From: Xiheimicrobium sp033763395
Lineage (GTDB): Bacteria > Myxococcota > Myxococcia > Myxococcales > Myxococcaceae
Direction: 5' to 3'
Assembly (NCBI GenBank): GCA_033763395.1
Contig: JANRKQ010000241.1
Span: forward strand, 10,077-74,076
DNA length: 64,000 nucleotides
The notes under the pieces are model-generated. The model searched no databases, was not told where the DNA came from, and worked only from the letters and a program-made list of their open reading frames with translations. Numbering within the stretch: position 1 is the first letter of the stretch; each line of letters begins with the position of its first letter. Below are positions 24,600 through 33,049 of this stretch, piece by piece. The position numbers and the translations under genes are program-made.

Positions 24600-25160
24600 G
24601 TGTCTCTCTCTCGCAGTGAGCAGATGGCGCGCATTCGAGGCTCGAACACGACGCCGGAACGTGACCTCCACCAGGCGCTCGGCATCGGGACTCGCAACGA
24701 ACGAATCGGAAGAATCCGGCCCGATCTGGTCATTCGAGACGACAGGAGACCAATCGCGGTCTTCGTTGATGGGTGCTTCTGGCACGGCTGCCCAGATCAC
24801 TACGTTCGCCCAAGAAGCGGGGGAGACTTCTGGAGCAATAAGCTCACAGAGAACACGGAACGAGACAGTCGGCAGACGAAGCAACTTCTCCGCGACGGAT
24901 GGCAGGTCATTCGACTGTGGGAACACGAAGTCGTGCAGGACGTGGAGAAGGCAGCACGTACCGTTCGCGCGGCTATCGACTCCGGGCGTTCACGAGCGGA
25001 GCGATGGAGGGTCGTAGAAGTCACCGTGATTGGCGAATACATGGAGCGCCGCGAACTTCGTCAGCTGATCAAGGAAGAGAACTGGAGAAGAGAAGAAGGG
25101 CCACGGACGACTGCAAAGGTCGGCCGCATCAAGCGCACGTTGATCGGAGAGGGGCCGTGA
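24600..25160 (+). CDS. Vsr-like (very short patch repair) endonuclease of a restriction island
   Basis: A 186-residue nuclease of the Vsr fold. The opening SRSEQMARIRGSNTTPE and the block RPDLVIRDDRR, AVFVDGCFWHGCPDHYVRPRS and FWSNKLTENTERD match the Vsr family, with the first metal-binding Asp near residue 41 and the WHGCPxHY box near 60-68. It is longer than typical Vsr by a C-terminal extension of about 50 residues (from about 135). Classical Vsr nicks T:G mismatches made by deamination of Dcm-methylated cytosine; in operons with MORC-like ATPases it is thought to be the cutting subunit. GTG 24600 is chosen because the family N-terminus begins there; ATG 24624 is an alternative. The next gene starts 3 bases after its stop. 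Confidence 0.88.
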   Translation: MSLSRSEQMARIRGSNTTPERDLHQALGIGTRNERIGRIRPDLVIRDDRRPIAVFVDGCFWHGCPDHYVRPRSGGDFWSNKLTENTERDSRQTKQLLRDGWQVIRLWEHEVVQDVEKAARTVRAAIDSGRSRAERWRVVEVTVIGEYMERRELRQLIKEENWRREEGPRTTAKVGRIKRTLIGEGP

Positions 25161-25163
25161 ACG

Positions 25164-26687
25164 ATGTCTACCGAAGAGTTCTTCCACAAGACGCTCGAAG
25201 TCGAGTCGTTCAAGACGATCGAGCCAACACCGGACATCCTCGAGGCGATCAAGCAGGACTACAAGATCGAGGCGAGTGTTGCGGATCTTCTGGATAACTC
25301 GATCGACGCCGGTGCGAAGCAGATGCTGATCCGCTTCGTCAAACGTGGCGGTCGACTGGTCAGCTTGTGCATTGCCGACGATGGACGTGGCATGGACGAT
25401 GCGACCATCGACGAAGCCATGCAGTTTGCAAATCGCCGCAAGTACACCGACGGCGACCTCGGCATGTTCGGCGTCGGCCTGAAGACGGCCTCCCTCAGCC
25501 ACGCGCTCTCGGTAACGGTCATCTCAACCAACGGGAAGTCGAAGGCTGTGGGGCGTCGGTGGTCCGAGGCCGGAATCCGGAGTCACGCATGGCGCTGTGA
25601 CGTAATCTCTGACGACTCGGCCGCGCTTGAACTGGGTCTGACTTGGGGCTTCATCGGAGCGATTCGCCGCGGCACGGTGGTTCGCTGGGACGACGTCCGT
25701 GACTTCAAGACTGTTCGCGCCGACGACGTCGCGAAGTACCTTGAGAAGGTTCATCGAGAGATCAGGCTCCACGTGGGATTGAAGCTCCACCGATTCCTCT
25801 CCCGCGGCGACATGGAAGTCAGGGTCGACGAACTCGACGCCGACAGTGGAGAGACCTCCGCTGCTTTCACGATTGACCCCATCAACCCCTTTCCCAGGGC
25901 CTCAGCGCACAAGGGGTATCCGAAGACCTTCGTGGTCGAGATCCCCCAACACGGTAAGCTGAAGCTCGTCGGCCACATCTGGCCGCGCAAGGTCTCCGAG
26001 ATTGGCTACAAGTTGGGCACGGGCAAAGTGGCCGAACATCAGGGCTTCTATTTCTATCGCCACGACCGCTTGATTCAGGCTGGCGGCTGGAACGGATTCA
26101 AGAGCACGACCGAGCCACATCTCAGCCTCGCGCGTGTCGAGATCGATATCCCAGATGGAATGGGCGCGTACTTGAAGGTCCGGTCGACCAAGGCGGGCAT
26201 TGATGCTCCCTCGTCCTTTGCGGACTTTGTTCAGAACGCCACGGCTGAGGATGGTACAACGCTGAGCGAGTACGCTGAACTCGCCGAGCAGATCTACCGA
26301 ACCCGTGGCGAACACACCGAGCGCCCTCTTCTGATGCCAGGAAAGGGCATCCCCAAACCGGTCCAGGAGGCGCTCGAGAAGGCAGGTGTTGAGTTCAAGC
26401 GAGGAAGCGGCAAGGACGGCATGATCATCGTCTGGGGGCGCGTGACTGGGAAGAAGTTCTTCGAACTCGACCGCGAGAACGACATCGTTACGCTGAATGA
26501 TCGATACCGGAAGATCCTCAACCACAACGGGCGCGGAGGTGCTGCCGATGTCCCTGTCGTCCGCACCCTGCTCTACTTCCTGCTGGCTCCTACGCTCGAG
26601 CGTGAGCGCGGTGGCGTCGCTGAGGACGCGAAGTTGAACGCACTCCAGTCCGCACTCGTGGCTGCCGCCAATCTGGAGCGCGAATGA
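25164..26687 (+). CDS. MORC/MutL-like GHKL ATPase of a restriction island
   Basis: A 507-residue protein with an N-terminal GHKL (Hsp90/MutL-type) ATPase. The N box is ADLLDNSIDAGA (about 40-51), the G1 box is IADDGRGMDD (about 71-80) and the G2 box is GMFGVGLKTASLSHAL (about 99-114). The C-terminal half (about 200-500) includes a transducer-like region, HQGFYFYRHDRLIQAGGWNG, as in MORC ATPases. MORC/MutL proteins use ATP-driven dimer closure as a DNA clamp. Linked to nucleases, helicase and methylase, this one probably couples DNA sensing to cleavage. Its stop overlaps the next start by ATGA (26684-26687). Confidence 0.9.
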   Translation: MSTEEFFHKTLEVESFKTIEPTPDILEAIKQDYKIEASVADLLDNSIDAGAKQMLIRFVKRGGRLVSLCIADDGRGMDDATIDEAMQFANRRKYTDGDLGMFGVGLKTASLSHALSVTVISTNGKSKAVGRRWSEAGIRSHAWRCDVISDDSAALELGLTWGFIGAIRRGTVVRWDDVRDFKTVRADDVAKYLEKVHREIRLHVGLKLHRFLSRGDMEVRVDELDADSGETSAAFTIDPINPFPRASAHKGYPKTFVVEIPQHGKLKLVGHIWPRKVSEIGYKLGTGKVAEHQGFYFYRHDRLIQAGGWNGFKSTTEPHLSLARVEIDIPDGMGAYLKVRSTKAGIDAPSSFADFVQNATAEDGTTLSEYAELAEQIYRTRGEHTERPLLMPGKGIPKPVQEALEKAGVEFKRGSGKDGMIIVWGRVTGKKFFELDRENDIVTLNDRYRKILNHNGRGGAADVPVVRTLLYFLLAPTLERERGGVAEDAKLNALQSALVAAANLERE

Positions 26688-27643
26688 CAAGGAAAATTGC
26701 TCAGACCGAACGCCACCTGAGTTGGGAGTTCCTCAGTGAACGAATCAAGGGTGGCACTCCAAGCCGGGAGCAGATTCAAGGGACGCCACAGTGCGACCTG
26801 ATTCTTGAGGCCAGGGGCCGGCGACTCGCGCTGGTCGTAACCGGAGCGCCAGCCAAAGATGAGCGCCTTCCTTTCTTCGCTTCGGTCGAGTGCGTTCGAG
26901 TGGGCACTGGGGCGAGGAGCTACGTGCAGCTCTCGTGTACTGACCGAGAGCGCTACCAGGAGTTCTACGCCTTCGTCACAGCGGTTGCAGACCGCGTTCA
27001 GCTTCAGGGCATGCCGGTCGACGAGGCAATCGCTGATGCGGCTGACAGCGTTCGAGATCTGCTTGCGGGCGGCACTGCGCTGCCGCTCGAACGACAGCTC
27101 GGACTGTGGGGAGAGCTCTGGGCCGTCGAGGCTCTCGCGGAGCGCACAACATGGAAGACCGCCGTCCAGGCGTGGATCGCGAACGGGGACTCACCAGAGG
27201 AACATGACTTCGCCCTCGCCACGCTCGACATCGAAGTGAAGACAACGAACGCGGAGCTGCGCCGACACCACATCTCGAGCGCCTCGCAACTGACGCCAAA
27301 ACACGACAGGCCGCTCTTCGTGCTCTCGTTGCAGATTACTGCCGGTGGTGCGGGTGGAACGACGCTCGCCGATGCAGTGGCAAAGGTCCGGGCTGCGGCC
27401 GTGAAGTCAGTCGCAGTGAAGCTCGAGAAGACGCTGAAGGCCGTGGGCTGGCGCGACGAGGATGCGGACCGCTACTCGACCCGCTGGGTGCATCGAAGCG
27501 CCCCGATCGCATTCAACGCTACGGAGCTTCCGCGTCTGAAAGTCGAAGGGTCGAACCCACATCGACTCGTTTCCTGGACCTACGTGGTCGATGTTTCCGG
27601 GCTGGGCGAGTCTGCAACGGGGGAATGGAAATGGCTTCGGTGA
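26684..27643 (+). CDS. DUF4420-type PD-(D/E)XK nuclease-like protein
   Basis: A 319-residue protein. QLGLWGELWAVEAL followed by EEHDFALATLDIEVKTTNA forms the PD-(D/E)XK core: a helix Glu (about 146), Asp about 176 and the E-V-K triad about 184-186. This pattern fits DUF4420, a family often seen beside Z1-domain helicases in restriction-modification-like operons. The N-terminus (about 1-100) is mixed alpha/beta and may recognise DNA or a partner. It overlaps both neighbours (ATGA with the ATPase, 19 bases with the Z1 gene), which points to stoichiometric production and a complex. Confidence 0.85.
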   Translation: MTRKIAQTERHLSWEFLSERIKGGTPSREQIQGTPQCDLILEARGRRLALVVTGAPAKDERLPFFASVECVRVGTGARSYVQLSCTDRERYQEFYAFVTAVADRVQLQGMPVDEAIADAADSVRDLLAGGTALPLERQLGLWGELWAVEALAERTTWKTAVQAWIANGDSPEEHDFALATLDIEVKTTNAELRRHHISSASQLTPKHDRPLFVLSLQITAGGAGGTTLADAVAKVRAAAVKSVAVKLEKTLKAVGWRDEDADRYSTRWVHRSAPIAFNATELPRLKVEGSNPHRLVSWTYVVDVSGLGESATGEWKWLR

Positions 27644-30435
27644 CGTGGGCGGAGCTTCTCAAAGAAACTTTCGACGGGATGAAGGTCGCTGGTCCGAAGC
27701 CGCTCCTCAAGCGGCTGGCCATGGCGGCTGACGAACACGGCCTTAACGATGACCCCGCGACCCTTCTCAAGTCGGCGGCTCCAGACAAAGCGAGCGCGGT
27801 CAGGGAGGCGCTACACAATCAGTTGAGCGTCTGGGACTACGCCCTCAACCCGTCGTGGGCGAAGACAGCTCCCAATACCAGTGAGCGGCGACAGGAAATC
27901 TACAAGCTGCTCCAACTCCCTGACGACCTGCGGAAGGCGTTCGACAAGGACATCGCGGCAAAAACTGACGAAGTCGAGCGAGAGTTGGTGATCACCGATC
28001 ACGCCACGACGTGGTACACCGACGATTTCCTTCGCGACCGCGAGTTCTATTGGCCGAAGTACCGAGAGTACCTCAAGAATAAGAAGGGCATGACAGACGA
28101 AGTGCTGATTGGCCTCAACGAGTCAGCCAATCGCGTTCTTGAGAGCCTCGCGGCCCCGACCACACCGACGCCCGAACCGCGGAGAGGGCTTGTTGTTGGC
28201 TACGTACAGAGCGGAAAGACCACCAACTTCACTGCTGTCATCGCGAAGGCCATCGATGCTGGCTACCGGCTCATCATCGTTCTTGCCGGTACAATCGATC
28301 TGCTTCGGCTTCAGACGCAGCGTCGCCTCGACATGGAGTTGGTCGGTCTCGAGAACATTGGAGTCAACGAGGATGACCCCGATCGTGAGTATCAGAACGA
28401 CCCGTCGTTCCCTTCGAAGTTCATCAGCTATGGTGCGTTGCCTCGTGCGCTGAACGAATACGCCCCAAATATCAAACGCCTGACCAGTTCGACAGGCGAC
28501 TTCCGCTCGATTGACGCGTCGTTCAAGGCGCTCGCGTTCGACGAACTTCCGCCTCGGGAGAAGGCGTACTCGCCGTCGGCGCTCAAGAAGACCAACGCGC
28601 GCCTCATCGTCATCAAGAAGGTGACGCCTCGTCTGAAGAAGTTGGTGCGGGAGATCAAGAACAACAAGGACGTTCGGCTCGACCTGCCGACCCTTATTAT
28701 TGACGACGAGTCGGATCAGGCGTCGGTCAATACGGTCAATCCCGACAAAGCTCTTGCTGAAGAGCGGTCGCGCACAAACGAGAGCATCGTGGAGTTGCTG
28801 AAGCTGCTCCCGAGGGCTCAGTACGTCGGCTACACGGCCACGCCGTTTGCGAATGTTCTCGTAGATCCAAACGATGCGGAGGACATCTACCCGCGCGACT
28901 TCATCATTTCGCTGCCTCGACCGGGCGGGTACATGGGAGTCAGCGACTTTCACGACCTCAACCGGACGGACGAGCAGACTCCAAACAAAGACGCGTTCGT
29001 TCGCTTCTTCGGCGGGGACGAAGACGAACGCGACGAGGACGCGAGCATCAACGCGGCCCTCGATGCCTTTGTGGTCAGTGGCGCGCTGAAGCGCTTCCGC
29101 CAGTCCAAGAAAGTCACGGGCGACTTCCGTCATCACACGATGATGATCCACGAAACGGTGAAGAATGCTGAGCAGTTCGTGCGTCAGGCTTCTGTCCTCA
29201 AGCTGTGGAAAAGCGCCGGTTACGGGTCCACTGGCAAGGGGCCGGATCGGCTCCGAAAGGCACTCGAGGAGTTCCGGCTCGTATCAAAGAGTCGTGAGCC
29301 CAAACTGCCCTTCCCTCGCGACTACGATGAACTCAAACCATTCGTAGCTGAAGCATTGAAGCTCATCGGAGACGAACAGCCGGTCATCGTCGTCAACGGC
29401 GACATCGTCGGTGGAGGCACTGATCCGTCTTTCGATACCTCTGATCACGTGTGGAAGGTGATCATCGGCGGTGCGAAGCTCTCGCGTGGATTCACCGTCG
29501 AGGGACTGACTGTCACCTGGTTCAAGCGGAGGGCAAAGAGCCAGGACACGATCATGCAGATGGGGCGTTGGTTTGGCTACCGCGGAGGCTACCGTGATCT
29601 TGTTCGGCTGTACCTCGAGCGAGGCAACGACAACGCGTACGATCTCTATGATTCGTTTGAGGCGATCTGTCGGGATGAGGAGTCATTCAGAGCCCAACTC
29701 ACGAGGTATGCACGACCCGCGAACGGCCAAAAGCCAATCCGACCCATCCAGGTACCAGCAGTCGTTTACAATAGTTTTCCGGGCATCATGCCCACATCGA
29801 AGAACAAGATGTTCAATGCGAAGCTGGTCGAGGCAGTGGTAAGCGACGAGTGGAGCTCCCCGACCGATGTCTCAATGAACGAGACAGACCTCCGCAACAA
29901 CTGGAACGCGCTCGAATCGCTGGTCGGCGGTGATCTTGAGGAGGTCAAGTTCGGTAAGGGCCAGTACCTGACGAAGCGTGTTGGCCGGGACGAACTCTCG
30001 AGGTTCCTCGCGAGCCTCCGCTGGAACGAGGGCCGCCCGATACTTGCCGCCGAACAGAGCTTCTTCCGCGCAAACCCTGCTGCGGCCAAGGAGTGGCTGC
30101 TCGTCTTCCCTCAGCTTCAGGAGCGATCAGTGAAGCTCGGAAAGAACCCGATCTCGGTTCACGAGCGGAGCCGAAGGAACGAGGCCTTCAACGTGTTCTC
30201 GTCGCCGAAGCACATCAGCGAAGTCGAGGCGGAGTTCGCCAAAGGCCGGCCCCTCCACGGTCTGGGCGTTGCGCTCATCTACCCAACCCACGAGAAGCCG
30301 AAGCACACACACAAGCACCCGATCGTTGGCCTCGCGCTCTACCACCCTGCTGTTCCTGCATCTGTGGCCCAGGCCGTCTTCACCGTGAGGGAGCCCAAGC
30401 TGAAGGACAAGCCAGTCGTGGAGGCGGGCCGGTAG
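27625..30435 (+). CDS. Z1-domain superfamily 2 helicase-like ATPase
   Basis: A 936-residue protein. Helicase motifs are in order: Walker A in VVGYVQSGKTTNF (about 191-198), Walker B-like LIIDDESDQASVN (about 358-364), motif III-like GYTATPFANVL (about 401-411) and motif VI-like MQMGRWFGYRGG (about 644-655), with the Z1 domain in the C-terminal half (GFTVEGLTVTWFKRR). Z1 proteins occur almost only in restriction-modification-like operons with MORC ATPases and methylases. It is probably the translocase or remodelling motor. ATG 27631 is an alternative start two codons in; both lie inside the previous gene. Confidence 0.9.
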   Translation: MEMASVTWAELLKETFDGMKVAGPKPLLKRLAMAADEHGLNDDPATLLKSAAPDKASAVREALHNQLSVWDYALNPSWAKTAPNTSERRQEIYKLLQLPDDLRKAFDKDIAAKTDEVERELVITDHATTWYTDDFLRDREFYWPKYREYLKNKKGMTDEVLIGLNESANRVLESLAAPTTPTPEPRRGLVVGYVQSGKTTNFTAVIAKAIDAGYRLIIVLAGTIDLLRLQTQRRLDMELVGLENIGVNEDDPDREYQNDPSFPSKFISYGALPRALNEYAPNIKRLTSSTGDFRSIDASFKALAFDELPPREKAYSPSALKKTNARLIVIKKVTPRLKKLVREIKNNKDVRLDLPTLIIDDESDQASVNTVNPDKALAEERSRTNESIVELLKLLPRAQYVGYTATPFANVLVDPNDAEDIYPRDFIISLPRPGGYMGVSDFHDLNRTDEQTPNKDAFVRFFGGDEDERDEDASINAALDAFVVSGALKRFRQSKKVTGDFRHHTMMIHETVKNAEQFVRQASVLKLWKSAGYGSTGKGPDRLRKALEEFRLVSKSREPKLPFPRDYDELKPFVAEALKLIGDEQPVIVVNGDIVGGGTDPSFDTSDHVWKVIIGGAKLSRGFTVEGLTVTWFKRRAKSQDTIMQMGRWFGYRGGYRDLVRLYLERGNDNAYDLYDSFEAICRDEESFRAQLTRYARPANGQKPIRPIQVPAVVYNSFPGIMPTSKNKMFNAKLVEAVVSDEWSSPTDVSMNETDLRNNWNALESLVGGDLEEVKFGKGQYLTKRVGRDELSRFLASLRWNEGRPILAAEQSFFRANPAAAKEWLLVFPQLQERSVKLGKNPISVHERSRRNEAFNVFSSPKHISEVEAEFAKGRPLHGLGVALIYPTHEKPKHTHKHPIVGLALYHPAVPASVAQAVFTVREPKLKDKPVVEAGR

Positions 30436-30476
30436 GCCCTGGCAGTGTCAGCCTCTCCCTGTATAAGGGCACCGTG

Positions 30477-31448
30477 ATGACCTACGACTTCACGTTCGTC
30501 GACCTCTTCGCCGGTATTGGCGGGTTCCACGTCGCTCTCAAGGACCTCGGGGGCGAGTGCGTCTTCGCCAGTGAGTGGGACGAGCACGCCCAGAAAACCT
30601 ACGAGGCCAACCACGGCCTCAAGCCGGTCGGCGACATCACGCAGGTCGACCCTTCATCGATCCCGAAGCACACGGTTCTTACCGCTGGCTTCCCGTGCCA
30701 GCCCTTCAGCATCGCGGGTGTCACCAAGGCGAATGCGCTCGGACGGCACCACGGGTTCAAGCACCCGACGCAGGGCACCTTGTTCTTCAACGTGAAGGAG
30801 ATCATCGCTGAGACGCGGCCTGAGGCGTTTATCCTGGAGAACGTGAAGAACCTTGTCGGTCACGACAAAGGGCGCACCTTCAAGGTCATCCTCGACACGT
30901 TGGAGAACGAACTCGGCTACAAGGTCACGTACAAGGTGCTCGACGCTCAACCCGTGGTGCCGCAGCACCGCGAGCGAATCTTCATTGTCGGGTTCCGTGA
31001 CAAGAAGATCTCGTACGCAGTTCCTGAACTCACGGGCGACAGTCCAAAGCTCGGTACCGTGCTCGAGAAGGGCGAAATCGACCCCAAGTACACGCTGACG
31101 CCGAACCTTTGGGAGTACCTCCAGAAATACGCCGCCAAACACAAGCGCGCCGGCAACGGCTTCGGATTTGGGCTGGTGACTCCCGAGAGCGTCGCTCGCA
31201 CCCTGTCTGCTCGGTATTACAAAGACGGTGCCGAGATTCTCGTAGCGCAGCCGCGGAAGCGCCCACGAAGGTTGACGCCTCGAGAGTGCGCTCGCCTGAT
31301 GGGCTACCCCACCGACTTCAAGATTCCTGTCAGCGACTGGCGCGCCTACCGACAGTTCGGAAACTCAGTGGTTGTTCCTGTGGTCAAGCACGTCGCCGCG
31401 AGTGTGCTTGAGGCGCTTGAGACCAGCCGCCTGAAGAGGGCGAGTTGA
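30477..31448 (+). CDS. C5-cytosine DNA methyltransferase
   Basis: A 323-residue Dcm-type methylase. Motif I is DLFAGIGGFHVAL, motif IV GFPCQPFSIAG with the catalytic Cys near residue 74, motif VI ENVKNL, motif VIII QHRERIFIVGF and motif X RQFGNSVVVPVV. The variable target-recognition region between motifs VIII and X is short (about 170-260), similar in size to simple type II enzymes. It protects host DNA and so defines self for the island; a Dcm/Vsr pairing suggests a CC(A/T)GG-like or other palindromic site, but the site cannot be read from sequence. ATG 30477 is preceded by GTG 30474 in frame. Confidence 0.95.
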   Translation: MTYDFTFVDLFAGIGGFHVALKDLGGECVFASEWDEHAQKTYEANHGLKPVGDITQVDPSSIPKHTVLTAGFPCQPFSIAGVTKANALGRHHGFKHPTQGTLFFNVKEIIAETRPEAFILENVKNLVGHDKGRTFKVILDTLENELGYKVTYKVLDAQPVVPQHRERIFIVGFRDKKISYAVPELTGDSPKLGTVLEKGEIDPKYTLTPNLWEYLQKYAAKHKRAGNGFGFGLVTPESVARTLSARYYKDGAEILVAQPRKRPRRLTPRECARLMGYPTDFKIPVSDWRAYRQFGNSVVVPVVKHVAASVLEALETSRLKRAS

Positions 31449-31451
31449 ACG

Positions 31452-31775
31452 ATGGCAAAGAAGATTCTGAGCAAGACCGACCTGTCTCGCAACGCAATCG
31501 TGCTGAACGAAGAACTCGCACGAGTCTTCCATCAACGCGGAGTGTTCCCTTCGCTCGGAGGCGACAACCTCTTCGTCGTGGCGGTGAAGATCTACTTCAA
31601 GAATACGGGCGAGGAATTGCTCGCCTCCTACTACGCGTCGCTCCGAAACGAAGACCGACCGATCGAAGAGCGAATGTGGGCGAACGCGTTCGGCAAAGCC
31701 GCCGTTGCAGGCGATGAACTGACAATCGAGTTTGATGGAAAGCGATTCGTGGCTGAAGTCCGACCCGCCCCTTAG
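31452..31775 (+). CDS. Small protein of unknown function closing the defence operon
   Basis: A 107-residue protein starting 3 bases after the methylase stop. I do not recognise the family. It is compact and mixed alpha/beta, with segments NLFVVAVKIYFKNTGEELLA, NEDRPIEERMWANAFGKAA and GDELTIEFDGKRFVAEV. It has no signal peptide, no membrane segment and no obvious catalytic motif. Position and coupling argue that it belongs to the system, for example as a structural subunit, specificity factor or regulator. Its stop is eight bases before the right boundary repeat, so it is the last island gene. Confidence 0.75.
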   Translation: MAKKILSKTDLSRNAIVLNEELARVFHQRGVFPSLGGDNLFVVAVKIYFKNTGEELLASYYASLRNEDRPIEERMWANAFGKAAVAGDELTIEFDGKRFVAEVRPAP

Positions 31776-31783
31776 TTGGGAAT

Positions 31784-31863
31784 TCTTGAACGCGCATCGT
31801 GCCCAGGTCGTGTCGGTGCCGTGCCCTGCCGCGGCGCTCGACCTGGATGTGCCGGGCGCCTGA
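31784..31863 (+). repeat. Right boundary repeat: displaced 3' end of mocA
   Basis: An 80-base copy of the mocA end including TGA, with four substitutions relative to 24262-24341. In the mocA frame it still reads LNAHRAQVVSVPCPAAALDL. It abuts host DNA on its right, so it is probably the original 3' end and the island lies between it and the rest of mocA. Confidence 0.85.
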
Positions 31864-31897
31864 GGCTTCGGCCGACGACGAACTCGACCTTCGCGGG

Positions 31898-33049
31898 TCA
31901 TCCCCGGGCGAGCGCCGGCAGCAGCACCGTCATCGTCGTGCCCCGGCCCAGGCTGCTCTCGACCCGCAACTCGCCGCCGTGCGACGTGACGATGCCGTGC
32001 GAGATCGACAGGCCGAGGCCAGTGCCGACGCCGACGGGTTTGGTGGTGAAGAAGGGGTCGAAGATGTGCGGCAGGGCTTCGGGGGCGATGCCGCTCCCGT
32101 TGTCCTCGACGTCGATTCGCGCGCGCCCATCGGTCGCCGTGCCCGTACGCACCTGAATGAGACACGCGGCCCGGGCCCGGCCCTCCATCGCCTGGGCGGC
32201 GTTGATGAGGAGGTTGAGCAGCACCTGGACCAACAGACTCTCGCTGGCCTGAACGAGCGGCGCCGGCTGGTGCTCGACGACGAGGTGCGCCCGGTCTTCG
32301 ACCGTCCGCCGGGCCAGCGCGGTGGCGCGGGCCACCACGTGGCTGACGGCGAGCGGGCCCGCCTTGTGTGACTCGGCCCGCGCGAAGCGGCGAACGTCGT
32401 CGACGATCTGCCGAATGCGGTCGGTCGCCGCGTCTGTCTCTCCGAGCGCTTCGTCGAGCGTCGCCAGCTCGGCGAGGGGGGGCGTGGCTCGCCACGCGAC
32501 CTCGTCACGCAGGGCCACGTCGAGCTGCTGCACGGCCTGGCGCGCGACCTCGGTGTTGAGCTTCACCACGGTGAGGGGGTTGTTGACCTCGTGCGCGAGC
32601 CCCGCGGCGAGCGTGCCCAGGCTGGCGAGCCGCTCCTGGTGCCGCACGTTCTCGAGCATGGCCCTGCGCTCCCGCGCCAGCCGGTGGACGTAGAGGCCGA
32701 CCTCGATGGCCGACTTCAGCTCTCGCTCGTCGAACGGCTTGAGCAGGTAGCTGAGCGGCTCGACGACCTTGGCGCGCTCGAGGGTGGCGTCGTCGCTGTA
32801 GGCGGTGAGGAAGACGACTGGCACGTCGTGCCGCTCACGGACCAGGCGCGCCGCCTCGATGCCGTCCATCGGACCGGCGAGGTGAATGTCCATCAGCACG
32901 AGGGCCGGCTTGAGCGCCTCCGTCAGGGCGACCGCTTCGGAGCCGTCGCCCGTCGTCGCGGGCACCTCGTACCCGAGGCGAACGAGCGTCCGGCGCAGGT
33001 CCTCGGCCACGAGCACTTCGTCTTCGACCACCAGCACCCGGGGCGTCAT
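31898..33049 (-). CDS. Response regulator-histidine kinase hybrid (REC-HisKA-HATPase)
   Basis: A 383-residue protein. An N-terminal receiver (about 1-120: VLVVEDE, phospho-acceptor in LMDIHLAG, Lys in LLKPFDE) is fused to a HisKA domain with the phospho-His in GLAHEVNNPLT and a HATPase_c domain (NAAQAM, DNGSGI, FFTTKPVGVGTGLGLSI). The receiver in front of the kinase is the reverse of a classical hybrid kinase and suggests that phosphotransfer from the upstream kinase controls this kinase. Its ATG overlaps the stop of that kinase by one base (TGATG), so the two are translationally coupled. Confidence 0.9.
   Translation of the reverse strand: MTPRVLVVEDEVLVAEDLRRTLVRLGYEVPATTGDGSEAVALTEALKPALVLMDIHLAGPMDGIEAARLVRERHDVPVVFLTAYSDDATLERAKVVEPLSYLLKPFDERELKSAIEVGLYVHRLARERRAMLENVRHQERLASLGTLAAGLAHEVNNPLTVVKLNTEVARQAVQQLDVALRDEVAWRATPPLAELATLDEALGETDAATDRIRQIVDDVRRFARAESHKAGPLAVSHVVARATALARRTVEDRAHLVVEHQPAPLVQASESLLVQVLLNLLINAAQAMEGRARAACLIQVRTGTATDGRARIDVEDNGSGIAPEALPHIFDPFFTTKPVGVGTGLGLSISHGIVTSHGGELRVESSLGRGTTMTVLLPALARG

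Larger units (their letters stand above)
24342..31783 (+). mobile_element. Integrated defence island (MORC/Z1/Vsr/DUF4420/Dcm)
   Basis: About 7.44 kb between two copies of the mocA 3' end. All six genes point the same way with 3-base gaps or overlaps (the only larger gap is 41 bases before the methylase). Composition drops sharply: hand-counting one line gave 32 of 60 G+C at 28201-28260 against 45 of 60 at 21121-21180 outside. No integrase, transposase or excisionase gene was found inside, so mobilisation must depend on an enzyme encoded elsewhere or since lost. Confidence 0.8.

Noticed and set aside
24600..25160. Ordinary Vsr mismatch-repair partner of the methylase
   Set aside because: It opens a six-gene operon with a clamp ATPase and helicase and carries an extra C-terminal region, so a restriction role is more likely, although a repair role is not excluded.
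24600..31775. BREX or DISARM system
   Set aside because: No PglZ, BrxC, BrxL or DrmA/DrmB-like gene is present; the gene set is MORC/Z1/Vsr/DUF4420 plus a C5 methylase.
31776..31863. The right boundary repeat as a separate small gene
   Set aside because: It has no start codon of its own and is simply the mocA 3' end.
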